In this document: positions 28,191-40,049 of the stretch, piece by piece
Position numbering within the stretch: position 1 is the stretch's first letter
Layout: the number at the start of each line of letters is the position of its first letter
Origin: Lyophyllum atratum
Taxonomy: Eukaryota; Basidiomycota; Agaricomycetes; Agaricales; Lyophyllaceae
Direction of reading: 5' to 3'
DNA length: 64,000 nt
Assembly: GCA_014905825.1 (NCBI GenBank)
Contig: JACGCN010000006.1
Coordinates: 1,550,001 to 1,614,000, forward strand
Program-made: the position numbers and the translations under genes
Notes under the pieces: generated by a model
The model's input: the letters and a program-made list of their open reading frames with translations, nothing else
Told to the model about the DNA's origin: nothing
Database searches by the model: none

Positions 28191-30682
28191 CTACTTCTTA
28201 CGCAAGACCCGCTTGACGCGCAGAGGCATATTGTCTTTCGGCTCTGAAATGGCATAAATACGATGGCAGGAATAACGGGGGGAAAACACCTACTCATCGT
28301 GATAGCTGCTGTAGGATGCGCTGCTTGTCCTGCATAAGCGGGCTCAAATTCGAAATTTGCAATTAAGGACCTAATGCGTGGATCATATGTTGAGTCACCG
28401 TGCAAAGGGAGGTTGAAAATTGCAAAGGATGCAACCACTCACGCCAAAACAGCCTTCATTTCGATGATCGCCATTGTCTTTCCAATGCATGCATGCGGAC
28501 CAGAAATGAAAGTCAAAACAGAGGTGGATGCGTTATACGCATCTGGCAGGTTTAGCCAGCGGCTGGGCTTGAACCTGTAATGATATCTCAGTTTCGAAAA
28601 TGTCGGTCAGGACCACAGAGCATACTCTTCTGCGTCCTCCCCCCACAAAGCCTTCCACGTGTTGACCACGCGTATCTGCCACCATCATGATCAACAAGAA
28701 CTTCAACGAAAGGTGAGGCGGATAACAAACCGGTATATAGAAAATAGTTCCTTTGGGTACCAACACACCATCAATGTAATCTGTCTTCGCCGCGGTACGG
28801 AAGGTCATGGGGACAGGGGGCAATACCCGTAGACTTTCCATCCTGTTAATCGGTATCAGAATGGGATGGGCTGGAGCATGCGAGGGGCGGATCCGTACAC
28901 TATGCAGTCAAGCCATTGAAGGTCCTTGAGGCTCCGGTAATCAGGGCGGGAATTGTCGTCTAAAAGGGAGGTGACTTCGTCACGAAGACGAGACTGACTC
29001 TCTTGATCATTCGCCAGAAGCCAGAGCGTCTACATATCCGTCCACAGATCAATTATGGTGCATATTCCGATGATTCGATACGCAAGCTTACCCATGCTAG
29101 ACCTGAAGCGGTCGTTTCATGTCCTGCACCTAAGAATGTTAACTGCCGCAATGTCATCGATAAGTGATTTACTCTTGAATAGAGGATTCGGGCGGAAGAC
29201 CAACGAACCACTTGCTCTATCATGTCTTTATCGCTCATGGCGTATGCCCCCCTGTCCTTCTCGATATCAGCCTTCCGAGCGCGCACAAGCAGACTCATGA
29301 CGTCGCGCTTGGCTTCTGTGTCAGACATGACAACGGCAGAATCACGCATCTTATCTGCAAGGATAACGGCAGATATCTGTTTGATTCGATGCATCGACTC
29401 TAGCATCACTTTCACCGGGGCTTGCATGACCGTAAGATACTCCATGTTTGACCAGAAAGGTACAGAAGACATACCCAAGTCCGGAACATAGGTGAACCAA
29501 TGACGGTGTCGGTATGCCCAATCAGACCCAAGAAGTCGAGTGACACCAGGAATGACCATGATCGCAATGAACCGGGCGAGATTTGGACCTTACGACAGAT
29601 ATGAGATTAGGAAATTGTGGTTTCCAAGACGAGCAGAACATTTACCGGACTGCATGTTGATGAGTTTTTCGTATGCTTCTGCCAGCTCATTGTGAGGATT
29701 ATGAAGCGAGTCCGGTTTATAGTCGAATGCAGTCTCGCAGATAATATCAAGCGTAACTTTACTCACTAGTAAGATTGAAGGTAAGAAGTTAACTCGAAAA
29801 AATGGGTTGAGTTTGAATGCTCACTCCACTCGTACATCAGAAACTCTTTGCCGCCTTCTGGGTGCTCCTCGGAATCAATCTGTGACTGAAGGATTTCGAC
29901 TAAGCTATTGGGCCCCGGTAATTAGACACACAAGTAAGTCTCGAAAAGGATTGAGACGTACCTTTCTATAGGATCATAGTACATGTCCGTTTCTGGAGCC
30001 CGATCGATGATTAGCGGAGAGAGATGAAAGTAGAGTATGGAGAGCCTCACGGGCCATAAGATTTGGGATAGAAAACGCGGGGTTCATGGACTTCCGCATT
30101 TGCTTGTGATCATTTCCAGTCACGGTGAGGAGTCCAAAGCCAGCCGTCAGTCCCAAGACATCCCTCATAAAACCGGGCTGGCCATACGCGAAGGTCAGAC
30201 CACGGATCGAAACTATGGGACATGGAACATACCCTAGGATAGTCCACCCAGTCGCTGACTAGGATCTTGTGGAGAGCATCTGGTTTCATGAAAATCAACC
30301 TCTCGATTCCGAGAGGCCCTACGGCGCGTACAACCGGTCCATGCTCCTTGACCCATTCACGCTGTGGAATCCCTGCTTCTCCATTGATGATCGCAGGAAA
30401 CTGTCCATAGAGGGGATGGCCCAGGGGTGGACCTGGGATATGACGAAGTGGGGAGAGAAGGTAGGGATAGATTATTAGCTTGTAGGTCACCAGGTAAGCT
30501 GTTGTCCCTGTGGCATAAAAACAGTTACATTGAACACACTGGTCACAAAGATACAATCCTGATGTCAACACACCGAGAACGACGAGAAGGCCAAAAACCC
30601 CGGAACGGTAGTCATTTAGGATGCGATCTGCACAATGTGGAATGGTAGAACTGAGTAGCTTGGAGGATATGGTGGGAGACAT
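28191..30682 (-). CDS. Cytochrome P450 monooxygenase (tandem copy A)
   Basis: A membrane-anchored haem monooxygenase. ATG 30680-30682 is followed by an N-terminal hydrophobic anchor, with an intron inside it, and the proline hinge LSPLRHIPGPPLGHPLYGQF. The I-helix motif AGHETTASGLAW lies near 29090-29130. The K-helix ESLR motif is followed by VLPPVPMTFRTA near 28830. The haem-binding loop FISGPHACIG lies near 28490. The tail ends PLRVKRVLRKK at the stop at 28191. Many short introns interrupt it. The haem loop has His where the consensus FxxGxRxCxG has Arg, as in the neighbouring copy. The family number and substrate cannot be told. It probably arose with copy B by tandem duplication. Confidence 0.93.
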
Positions 30683-31041
30683 GCGTAAAACACATGGAGT
30701 ATGTGGTACGAGCGCCTATATATGCGGAAAATATGGCAAGTGATCATCTGAACTAAGTAGAACAGCTCAAGCGCGGTCAAGAAGTCAGATGAGGAGGAGC
30801 ACGATCAGCATGTGAAAATTACTGGGACCGGGAGCAATGAGATGATCTACACAACGACAAACAACGCGTGTGCGCGAGCAGGTTATGAAATGACGTTAGG
30901 TAGCGAGTTGCCCGTTACAGTAAGTGTCTCTAACAACGCGGGTTAATGAGCATGTAACATAACATAAAATTTGTTACACTAGGGGGAGGGTCGGAGAGTT
31001 CAGAGGACCGAAAGGGAGCCATGATGCAATATCGTCAAGCT
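30683..31041. other. Intergenic region between tandem P450 genes
   Basis: A 359-bp spacer holding the promoter of P450 copy A and the 3' end of copy B. No further feature was recognised. Confidence 0.45.
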
Positions 31042-33455
31042 TTAACGCGGACTGCTCATCGCAGGAGATACACGTTTCACTCGTAACGGCATGCCATCTG
31101 TGGGTTCTTGAAAAGCTGTCAATAATGACAGTTGAATGAACGTGTTTTGAGAAATCTTACTCATTGTGATCGCAGCAGCAGGTTTGGTCGTCTGACCGGT
31201 ATACGCAGGTTCGAATGAAAAATTCGCTATCAGCGCGCTAATCGAGTAAATGCCAATCATGCGCAGTAAGAATCGTATCAGCGTTGACCAGAATGACACC
31301 CACGCAAGGACAGCTTTCATCTCGATTATAGCCATTGTCTTCCCGATACATGCATGAGGGCCCGCGATGAACGAAAGCATAGAAAAAACGGGGTGGTAGT
31401 TCTTGGGTAGATTCAACCAGCGTTTGGGGCTGAAGCTACAAGGAACGATGAACTGGAGCAACAAAACAGACAAGGACCTGCTTACTCTTCAGCATCTTCG
31501 CCCCAGACGACTTTCCAAGTGTTCACAATACGTATCTCAATTCAAATGATGAGGGTAGATATCTTCTGCGACGAGTAGAACTTACTGGGATAGTGAGCAG
31601 TGTGCCCTTAGGCACCAGGACCCCATCCACATAATCCGCCTGCGTCGTTGTACGCACCGTAAGTGGCACAGGTGGTAGGACGCGAAGACTCTCCATACTG
31701 TCAAAGTACTTTTAATCCAAGGCAAGTGCAGATATGATACAAAATCAAGAGCTTACATCACACAATCGAGCCACTGCAGGTCCTTCAAGCTGCGATAGTC
31801 GGGTCGGGGGTTGTCGGCGAAGACTGGCGCCACTTCATCCCGGAGCTTATTCTGACTCTCTTGGTCATTTGCCAACAGCCAGAGAGTCTACATCAGAGTT
31901 AGAAGAAGGCCAGTATATCGGAATTGAGCCTGCTTACCCATGAGAGTCCAGTGGCCGTTGTCTCGTGGCCAGCACCGAGAAATGTTAGCTAGAATATGAT
32001 AATGAGGAGAGTGGTTATCGTCCCTGAGAATAGTATAGTAATACCACTTGATCCATCATCGCTTGATCGCTCATGGCGTAGATGCCTTTATCTTTATCCA
32101 AATCTGCCTTCCTCGCCCGAACTAAAAGACTCATGATGTCTCGTTTGGCATCGGTGTCAGAGACCAGAACAGCTGAGTCTTGCAATTTTTCGCGAAGCAT
32201 GGAGGCAGATACGCGTCTTATGCGATACATGGCGTCAATCAGAGAGCCGGTTGCCTCTGGGTCGGCATGTCAATTCATTCCTCGTTATAGAGCTTGTCAA
32301 CTCACTGAAAAAGCTGAGTTTTGAAAACCAGTGACGATGATCGTACGCCCATTTGGAACCGATGAGACGAGGTGCGCCTGGAACCGACATTAAAATGATA
32401 ATTTTTGCGAGGTTCGGACCTTGCACAAGTAGCTAGTCAGGCAGCACTTCTTATCAGATATTTATGCCCTCACCTGATTGGAGACTAAGCAATTGCTCAT
32501 ACGCCTCCGCCAGTTCGTTGTGCGGATCGTGCAAAGAGTCAGCGTTGTACCCGAAGGCCGTCTCGCAAATGATGTCGAGAGTAACTTTGCTCACTGTCAA
32601 GAGTAAAAGTTAAGGGTGAGAAACGCGAATAAAAGGCATACGCACTCCAATCATACATATGAAATTCTTTACCGTCTCCTGGAACTTTTTGGCCATCAAT
32701 GCCAGACTTCAAAATTTCGACAAGCCTAGTCACCCAAGTTCCATTTAAGTATAATCAGGGAGGAGCTGTAATGTGGACGAACCCATCGATCGCTTTATAG
32801 TACATATCAGTTTCTGTCAATGTGGTAAGTTTGAGAGGGACCATAAGGAGCGAGAGACATACGAGCCATTAGATTAGGTATAGAGAACGCGGGGTTCATA
32901 GCTTTGCGCATTTGCCTGTGTTCATTTCCCGTCACAGTCAAAAGACCATGGCCGGTGACCAGCCCGAGTATATTCCTTAAGAAAGATGGCTATGGGGAGA
33001 TAAGGTGAATGGTGCATGGGACAAAAATACGGACACATACTCTTGGGTATTCTAGCCAGTGCTTGACCAAAATATGATGCAAGGCTTCGGGCTTCATGAG
33101 AATGAGGCGCTCAATGCCAACCGGGCCGACTACACGAACGACAGGACCATATTTCTTCACCCATTCACGTTGCGGAATCCCACTCTCACTGCGAACGATG
33201 GTTGGAGATTGACCGAGGACCAGATTGCCTAAGGGAGGGCCTGGAACAGAACGAAGCGGAGAGAGGAGGAAGGGCCATATCCAAAGGCAGTGTATTATGA
33301 AATATCCAAGAGATGCTGGAAGACACGATAAACAGGCTATCGGCATAGAGCGCGCCAGACCTACCTGTAACACCTATAATCAGATGCCTGAAGGTCGCAC
33401 CTTGGGGCCAATAGATATGCGCTGAATGTACGATGCTGCTTAGAACAGTGGGCAT
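31042..33455 (-). CDS. Cytochrome P450 monooxygenase (tandem copy B)
   Basis: Close relative of copy A, in the same orientation 359 bp away. ATG 33453-33455 begins MPTVLSSIVHSAHIYWPQG, and an early intron leads to LGYFIIHCLWIWPFLLSPLR and the hinge SVPGPPLG. Shared blocks include GIPQREWVKKYGPVVRVVGP, the AKRDIMSLLVRARKADLDKD helix near 32130, a K-helix ESLR with VLPPVPLTVRT near 31690, and the haem loop FIAGPHACIG near 31370, again with His for Arg. The stop is at 31042. Intron positions appear largely conserved with copy A, which supports tandem duplication rather than separate origin. The substrate is unknown. Confidence 0.93.
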
Positions 33456-33802
33456 ATCTGTGGTGGCTGTAGCAGCTAGCCCCAGATCTTCCCCGCCGTG
33501 TTCTAATGAAATCTATAAGTAGGAAAGCCTCATGATTCTGAAGCCGGGGAATCGGGTATCACACTGTCAATGGAGATGGTCATGAGACTGATCTACAGAT
33601 CTTGGTTGGGGGCAAACGCGTCGCCGTCATGTGACTGGCGCGTGAAGTGAGTTTATGGTTTCCCACGAGGTGATGTTTGTTGAGCTGCCACTGTTTGATC
33701 TTGCCTTGCAACCACCAAGCCCGCGCTCATCGTCTGCAACAGCGAGTTCCCTGTCCATCCTCCCATCGCTCATTGTTTACCGCAGCGGCGGTACCTGTGA
33801 CC
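33456..33802. other. Divergent promoter region
   Basis: A 347-bp gap between the divergent starts of P450 copy B (minus) and the Bud4-like gene (plus). The Bud4 frame is open for part of it without a preferred earlier ATG. No other feature was recognised. Confidence 0.45.
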
Positions 33803-36800
33803 ATGTCAAGCCAGAAATCCCCCTTGAGAGACAGGCTCTTGTCCAATTCACCAGACCCCATCAAGTCCTCCATTATTCGCGATTCAGGCATGGGCTGGAT
33901 ATCTCCAACGTCGAACCCAGGAAGCCAAAGCTCCGGAAGCTCCGGTTCAATAACATCTCCTCTTAGGATTGCTAAACGAGAGTCCCCCCGAATTCTGCCG
34001 CAGCCCCCAGTCGCCCGTCGTTCGTCCTCCAGCTATCGGCATGTCCGAAATAATAATCTTGTTTCAAAATCACCCTTCAAGTCTCAAATTCCCACTCCAT
34101 TGTCTACCCCCTCTAGACACGTTCCCTTCCCCTCACCAAGGCGGGTGTCTGGAGAGAAACGGCCTCGTCCTTCTTCTATGCACGAACAAGCAGAGAACGA
34201 AAACGAACGTCCATTTGCCCTTAAGAGGGAGCGTAGGCAGTCGAAGGGCTTTCAAGGTCTTATCCAGAAGGAACCCGTGACGAGAAGTCCCTTCAAGCAA
34301 CGCACACCGAGTGCCGAGGAGCAACCACCACCACCCTTACCCCTCACGCATCTCTATCAAGTACCCACCCCATCGTTTACTCCCACTCTACCCCCCACAT
34401 CGCTAGCACCTTCCGCAGCGCCCGTCTCTATCACTGGCGTATCTCCTGGTCGCTCTTCTCTTGTCTCGCGAAGGATGCACGGTCCTCGACTGAGTAGTGG
34501 CAGTCGTCATAAGCGGGAGAGAAGAAAAACGGTTACATGGGATGAACGATGTGATGTCGTCGAAATTCCCCGGGCGGAGCTCGAGACAGATGAAGAGGTC
34601 TTTGATAGTGCTGAAGAAGATGATGAGGAAATGCAACTTGACTATGAGGATCAGCCCGAAGAGGATCCATTTTTCCGTGGAGATCATTTAACAGCGGATA
34701 CAAATATGCTCGCACGAGGAGAGGATCCTTCTTACGAAAGTATTGAGCTTTCTGACATATCTGCCGATAACGGTCCTTCGTTGCTCGGCATAGCCTTGGA
34801 TCCTGACACCAGCATATCAGGACTAGTCGATGAAATGTTTGCATCCTCCAGTGCGACAACTACTGGCGCCTTAGGCTCATCGTCCAGCCTTTACAGCAAT
34901 CCTCCTCATGTTCTCAGTAGTGCCAACGCTACAAGCACTCCACCAGGCCAAACCGTCGGCTCTGGGCTTCCACCCGATCTGGATACCGAAGACGAAATCT
35001 CATTTGGACAGTCTCATCATGCCACCCGGTTCCTCAGACATCAGCGTGAGCATCCGCAATCTCCAAAGCATTCACCGCAGCCCCCACCACACTTCTCTCC
35101 CTATCATTCCGCCCATTCGTCTCCGCAACAATTTTCCAACGGTTATGCTTTCAATCTTCCAACACATGCATCACCAAATGGGCCCCCCGCAACGCCCCCG
35201 CGACGGTCCGCGGCTCCATCACCCAGTGTGCACGCCTCGCGTCCTCTAAGCACCATAGCCGAGAGGTCCAGCGCATCTTCTTCGCGTGTTGCCAGTCCTT
35301 CCAGATCGCCGGTAGGACCGCCTCCAGACGTTGGCCCAGCGCATCTAGCTACACCTCCTCTTGGCAGGTCTACACACTCAGAGCGTCACCAGAAGGCCAA
35401 GGAAGAAGAATGTGATGATGTTTTGATGTTGCCGGGCACGCCGTCGCCTTGTAAGAGCGCCAGAAAGCCTGATCTGGGAGGGACAAATGAAGGGCTTATT
35501 CCTAGATTTCAAGTGGATGTTGGGTCATCAGGTTAGTGTGCTAATTCATCGTCGTATCCGTACTAATGCACACGAAAAGACATGTCTTCCGCTTCCGTTG
35601 AAGATCCATTCGCCTTGCCTTCACTCACAGACGAAGATTCGCGTCACGTTTCGGAAGAATGTTTGACTACAGAATCCGTTGGACGTCGCGATATGTCAGC
35701 TGAAAGGCCGCAGATTTCTGATATTCTCTATGTTGCGGATGACGCGATGAAAGTGAGCTTCTTCGTTTTCCCATCAAATGAGGTTGCCTAATCTATATTT
35801 TCAAGGGAGGGCAAGATACTTTGTGGACTAGGGAAAGTGATTCGTACTTTGAAGAAGAACGACAATGGCTGGAAGATGAAAAAAGTCATTCACCGGAAGG
35901 GCAATCACATTCGGAAGACCCACCCCATCCAATCAGGACTCAATCCGCCTCACCCGACGTACACCCTTCCCCCCAGTTCAATGATAGCAACGTAGGGCAA
36001 GATCTGGACTGCAGCGGGAGCCTCGGACGACCACGAATCAGCCGGCACGAAGTTCAGCGTAGACTGTTGTACAGGCACAGCAGTCAAAGTTTAACTGATC
36101 ATAGCCGTTCCTCCACACCCAACATCGAGGTAGAACCTCCCATGGCGGTGACTTTGCAAACGCCCGAGGATGTGCGGACGGACAAGGATACCATGTCCGT
36201 GATGACGACGATGACGGACATCAGTACTGAAACTGCAGTCATTGAACGGGCTGAGAAGAAAACACTAACTGCCGCGAATGTCGCTGAGGGGAAGGAGCTC
36301 GGCCTGCTCAACCCCGGAGAGAGACTCCAGTTCGATTTCGGGAGCAGGTTCGGCAGAGGATTAGATCTCGGAGGGGTTGATTACAGCGCTCAACAAACTT
36401 CCCTGGACAGCTTCGGAGCAACCAGGGCCTTTGGCAAGGAGAAAACGCCGAGCATTCAGAGCGGTGGTAGCATGAAGATGGGGGATGTTGATGTTGACAT
36501 GGATATGAGGAGTGCCCTGGATAGACTCATGGACGACGTCGCTGGGACTCATGCCGATGACTCTATGATTACCGAGGAAAGCAACTCCTACGAGGTTTCG
36601 AGTAGCCCTACATCCTCCTCCGGTCCGAGGCTCATGGAACGGGCTGCCACAGACTCTACACTCTTGCACAACAGTGGTTTCGTTAGTAGGAATGTAAGCG
36701 TGGCGTCGTCGTCGACTATTCCTCCGCCTTTGCCGCCCAAGGACAACATCCGAAGCAGAGAACAGATGATCCTAGAGAAGAGGCGGGAGGCAAGGCTCAT

Positions 36801-38787
36801 GGAGGAGGACGAGAGTCTAGGTTATTATACCACTCCAAAACTCGGCGCGAGAGGTAAAGCAGGAGGTCAAGCACTGCTGGGGGCTGGGCGTCCGAGTCGG
36901 AGGAGGAGTATGAGCACAGGTGACGCGGAGGTTCTGGGTGGCGGTGCGAAGAAGCGAGGCGATGTCATGTTGGATCTTGTCGGAGTCGGAGAGTCAGAGA
37001 CGCAAGGCGATCAGCTCGGCGACAGCATTGAAAAAGAGCTAAAGAAGTTGGTGGATGCTCCTCCAGAAAACAAAACGGTAAGTTCCTTCATTCGGTTTTC
37101 TCTCTCTCTATGCTCACAATTGGCAGCATAAATACCTTGTTCGCGAGCATGAAGGTACCATTTATGCGTCTTCGTCAGATCCGGATGTAATCTCTCATAT
37201 GGCTGGTCCCGGCGATGTGAATACTGGAAAGGCCTGGAGGGCTGTTCGTCGACCTTCCGACATGGTTCGTCTTGTGGTTTCTCTGCTCTCTGCTTTTGCT
37301 CATGAGGTTCCGCCACCCAGAATGAGTACTCGAAACAGATTAAAGAGTATCGAGCGCAGGAGAAGTCCAGCAAAGCATATGGAAAGGTCTTTGTAAAAGG
37401 TAGGCTGATCCTCTTGCCTCGGATAGACTACTCATTAATCCCTACCATAACAGTCCTGGGTGTCAAGGGTATCCATGTTCCACTACCCGAACAACCTACG
37501 GCCCTCACCTGCACATTAAATAATGGTATCCATTTTGTGAGCACCCCCGAATGTCAGTTGGGTCGGGATTTCCGCATTGAACAAGAATTTGAGCTGTAAG
37601 CCCTTCCTGTTCTTCTTTTTCTCTGCTTTGATACGACCTCTCAACAATTACTGTAGAATCGAACACAGCAAGCTAGAATTCACACTTACGCTAAAAATAC
37701 GACGAGATTCACACATTATCACACAATACAAGGCGCTTGCACCCCCGCCTCCCCAAGCACCTGCGCCACCGCCGGTTGTCCAGACCTCGTCGAAAGGCGG
37801 CATGCGAAGCTTTTTCTCTTCCTCCCCCAAGAAATCCTCGAAAGACAAACTCCTTGTCCAGGCTGCGCCTCCTCCACAGCCCGCCCAACGACTTCCAGAG
37901 AACCTGGCCCGGTATCTCAAGCCTGATGGTACGCTAGCGCGAGCCTTCATATCCTTCAAAGATATAGCCTCGCGTTGCGATACCCGAATTTTCGAGACAA
38001 GCTATCCACTTATAGGCCAGCGTGTCGAGTTGGGTGGGAAATTCTCAACGTTACAGGTTGGAGAAATCGTTCTACAGATCTTTCGATTGCCAGCTCTGCC
38101 GGGTATTGCCCCTGGGCAGCTCCCGCAAAGCTTAGAGGAGTGCCATCGTGGGTTACGACATATCAACTGGCACAAGGTGACGTATTTCGAAGGAACCCTG
38201 ACGCAATCTGGCGGGGATTGCAGTGTAAGTTGTTCCTCATGTAGGCATTATGTATGATTGACTGATCTTATCCTTGTCAGACTTGGCGTCGCCGACAGCT
38301 ACGCGTCATTGGTGCCAATTTGGTGGCGTTCAACGACGTGACCAAGAAGGCCACGGCCACGATCGACTTGAAGAAAGCTATCGCCGTTGAGGATGACCAA
38401 GAAGCGCGCCGGAACGCTCTTGGTCCAGGCTCCAATGCTCGAAGTAGTCGATACGATGAGTACGACGGTCTATACGGAGTGGAACGATCTTTCCGCTTGA
38501 TATTCCCTCAAGATCAAGAGATTCTCTTCTTCGCCGACACGGACGAAGAAAAGGCTAGATGGTTCGTCATTCGTATCTTCTTCCTGCCTTGTTCCAGCTG
38601 ATCGGGTAGCGTGTCATTCAGGCTTGATGTCTTGCGCGCTCTTGTTGGTCACATTCCTCCGCATCCATTCTGGGCGGAACTTCTGTGGCAACGTCAGGAC
38701 GAGATGGCTAGGGCAGTTCAGTCTGCACCTCGGTTTCCAGCTCAACCATCACCGTCTTGGCTTGTCACTAGAGGTCCCCCGCGGTAG
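33803..38787 (+). CDS. BUD4: Bud4/anillin-like septation protein with C-terminal PH domain
   Basis: A scaffold that links septins to the division site. Nine exons join in phase to 1515 residues: 33803-35531, 35580-35752, 35806-37077, 37127-37264, 37321-37399, 37454-37595, 37657-38224, 38281-38561 and 38622-38787. The first about 1050 residues are low-complexity, Ser/Pro-rich and acidic in places, as in Bud4. The anillin-homology region then follows (VLGVKGIHVPLP, LGRDFRIEQEFEL, with a Pro-rich insert at 37740-37790). The C-terminal PH domain includes VTYFEGTLTQSGGDCSTWRR, RQLRVIGANLVAF, RSFRLIFPQDQEILFFADT and the terminal helix after EEKARW. ATG 33803 (MSSQKSPLRDRL) is preferred; earlier in-frame sequence is unlike the family. 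The name follows yeast Bud4 and S. pombe Mid2. Confidence 0.92.
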
Positions 38788-39789
38788 GCGGTAGGACATC
38801 ATGGACTATCATATTACTTGTTTATTCCTGCGTCATGGTCTCCTATTTTGACATCCTGATACAGATATTTGTTTTCGATAAAGCTCTCTCCCGACTGCTG
38901 TGCTGATTATACCAACCTGTATGTACATACGCGTCCTCATGAACACGCCATATTTTCCCAGTGTCTATCCACGTTTAGATGTTAAAATTTTGATTGCGTA
39001 CTAATATTTTCAATTCCTGCTACTTTAGTAGTAGGTTTTTACCCCCGACCGTGCAATTCAAAATTTGTTCTTACATAATTGTTTGGTCGTTCACATGCTC
39101 TAATCTAATCTACATCTACATCCCCCGGCGACTCTCATGTGCTTCACTCACTGCCTTGCAGTCTTCAACACCCTTAGGCCTAGAGAAACGCAAAAAAGCA
39201 GGCAAAGCCTGTAAACTGCCGTGGAGACGATCCTAACAACAGCCACATTAGCACCCGGCAACACACACACCACCTACCTACGCTTCCTCAACATCGACCG
39301 TATGCCCTGGAACCCGCCGGGAGGCCCCGGCCGTGCGGCAAAAATGCCGAGAAACTCAAGAGGGCGCCGATGAATGTCAGCACGGACCCATACCTAGGTA
39401 TACAGGCTTCAAAGCTAAACAGGTCAAATTGAAGAACATACATTGTGTGATATTGAAGTCCCATATCGATGTGGAAAACATTCAAAGAGAGAACAGAGTT
39501 ATCAGTGAAAAGTAGCAGGTTCTGCGGCGATAGCGCGCGTCCACAGGCTTATCTAGTATAATCAACAACTTGCACAGAACGTATCATCCCATGATGACAA
39601 AACTCCCTCCCCCAGGCTATGATGGCAGATAACGCCAATGCATGATAGCGTAAGTTATCCATGGCCCCATGGCCAAGTTCAGCTAGGTCATGTCAACACA
39701 GTCAACGACGATCTACGGAGTACCTCAGCATGAAACTCAACGTGTATGTAATCGGGCCGGCATTTACGGGGTTTGTTTATCCACTTTGG

Positions 39790-39813
39790 TAGTAGTAGTA
39801 GTAGTAGTAGTAG
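39790..39813. repeat. (TAG)8 microsatellite
   Basis: Eight perfect TAG units, seven bases before the left flanking repeat of the large element. The left end of the element itself also starts with TAG. Confidence 0.95.
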
Positions 39814-39819
39814 TATATT

Positions 39820-39829
39820 ACTGGCATGC
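39820..39829 (+). repeat. Left target-site duplication ACTGGCATGC
   Basis: Ten bases identical to 45444-45453, in direct orientation, immediately outside the two matching ends of the element. Confidence 0.75.
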
Positions 39830-39904
39830 TAGTCTCATACCAAGAACGTCCACGCGTGGACGGTCTTGTACTAAGATCAATCAATTTGCAAGGCAATGTA
39901 TTAT
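39830..39904 (+). repeat. Left structured terminal repeat of the element
   Basis: Order: TAGTCTCATAC, the hairpin CAAGAACGTCCACG/CGTGGACGGTCTTG, a 23-nt spacer containing AAGATCAA, then GGCAATGTATTAT. The spacer partly matches the right end (AAGGTCAA). The hairpin sequences of the two ends differ, but their position is the same. Confidence 0.75.
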
Positions 39905-40049
39905 AAGAAAAAAGATCAGATTTTGGCCTTGGTTGCCAGTCTGTTGGCGTGACATGACATAAGCGGAGATAATTTTTCGGAGATAATCATATAGGGACTT
40001 CTAAGTACCTACGCGCGACGCGACACATGCGACACGGCTGCCCTCTAGC

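Larger units (their letters stand above)
38788..39829. other. Intergenic region left of the transposon island
   Basis: A 1.0-kb region without a confident gene. A small minus-strand frame ending near 39285 reads LGIFAARPGPPGGFQGIRSM and could be the last exon of a small gene, but I could not connect it to a start. A TAG microsatellite and the left target-site copy of the large element lie at its right end. Confidence 0.4.
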
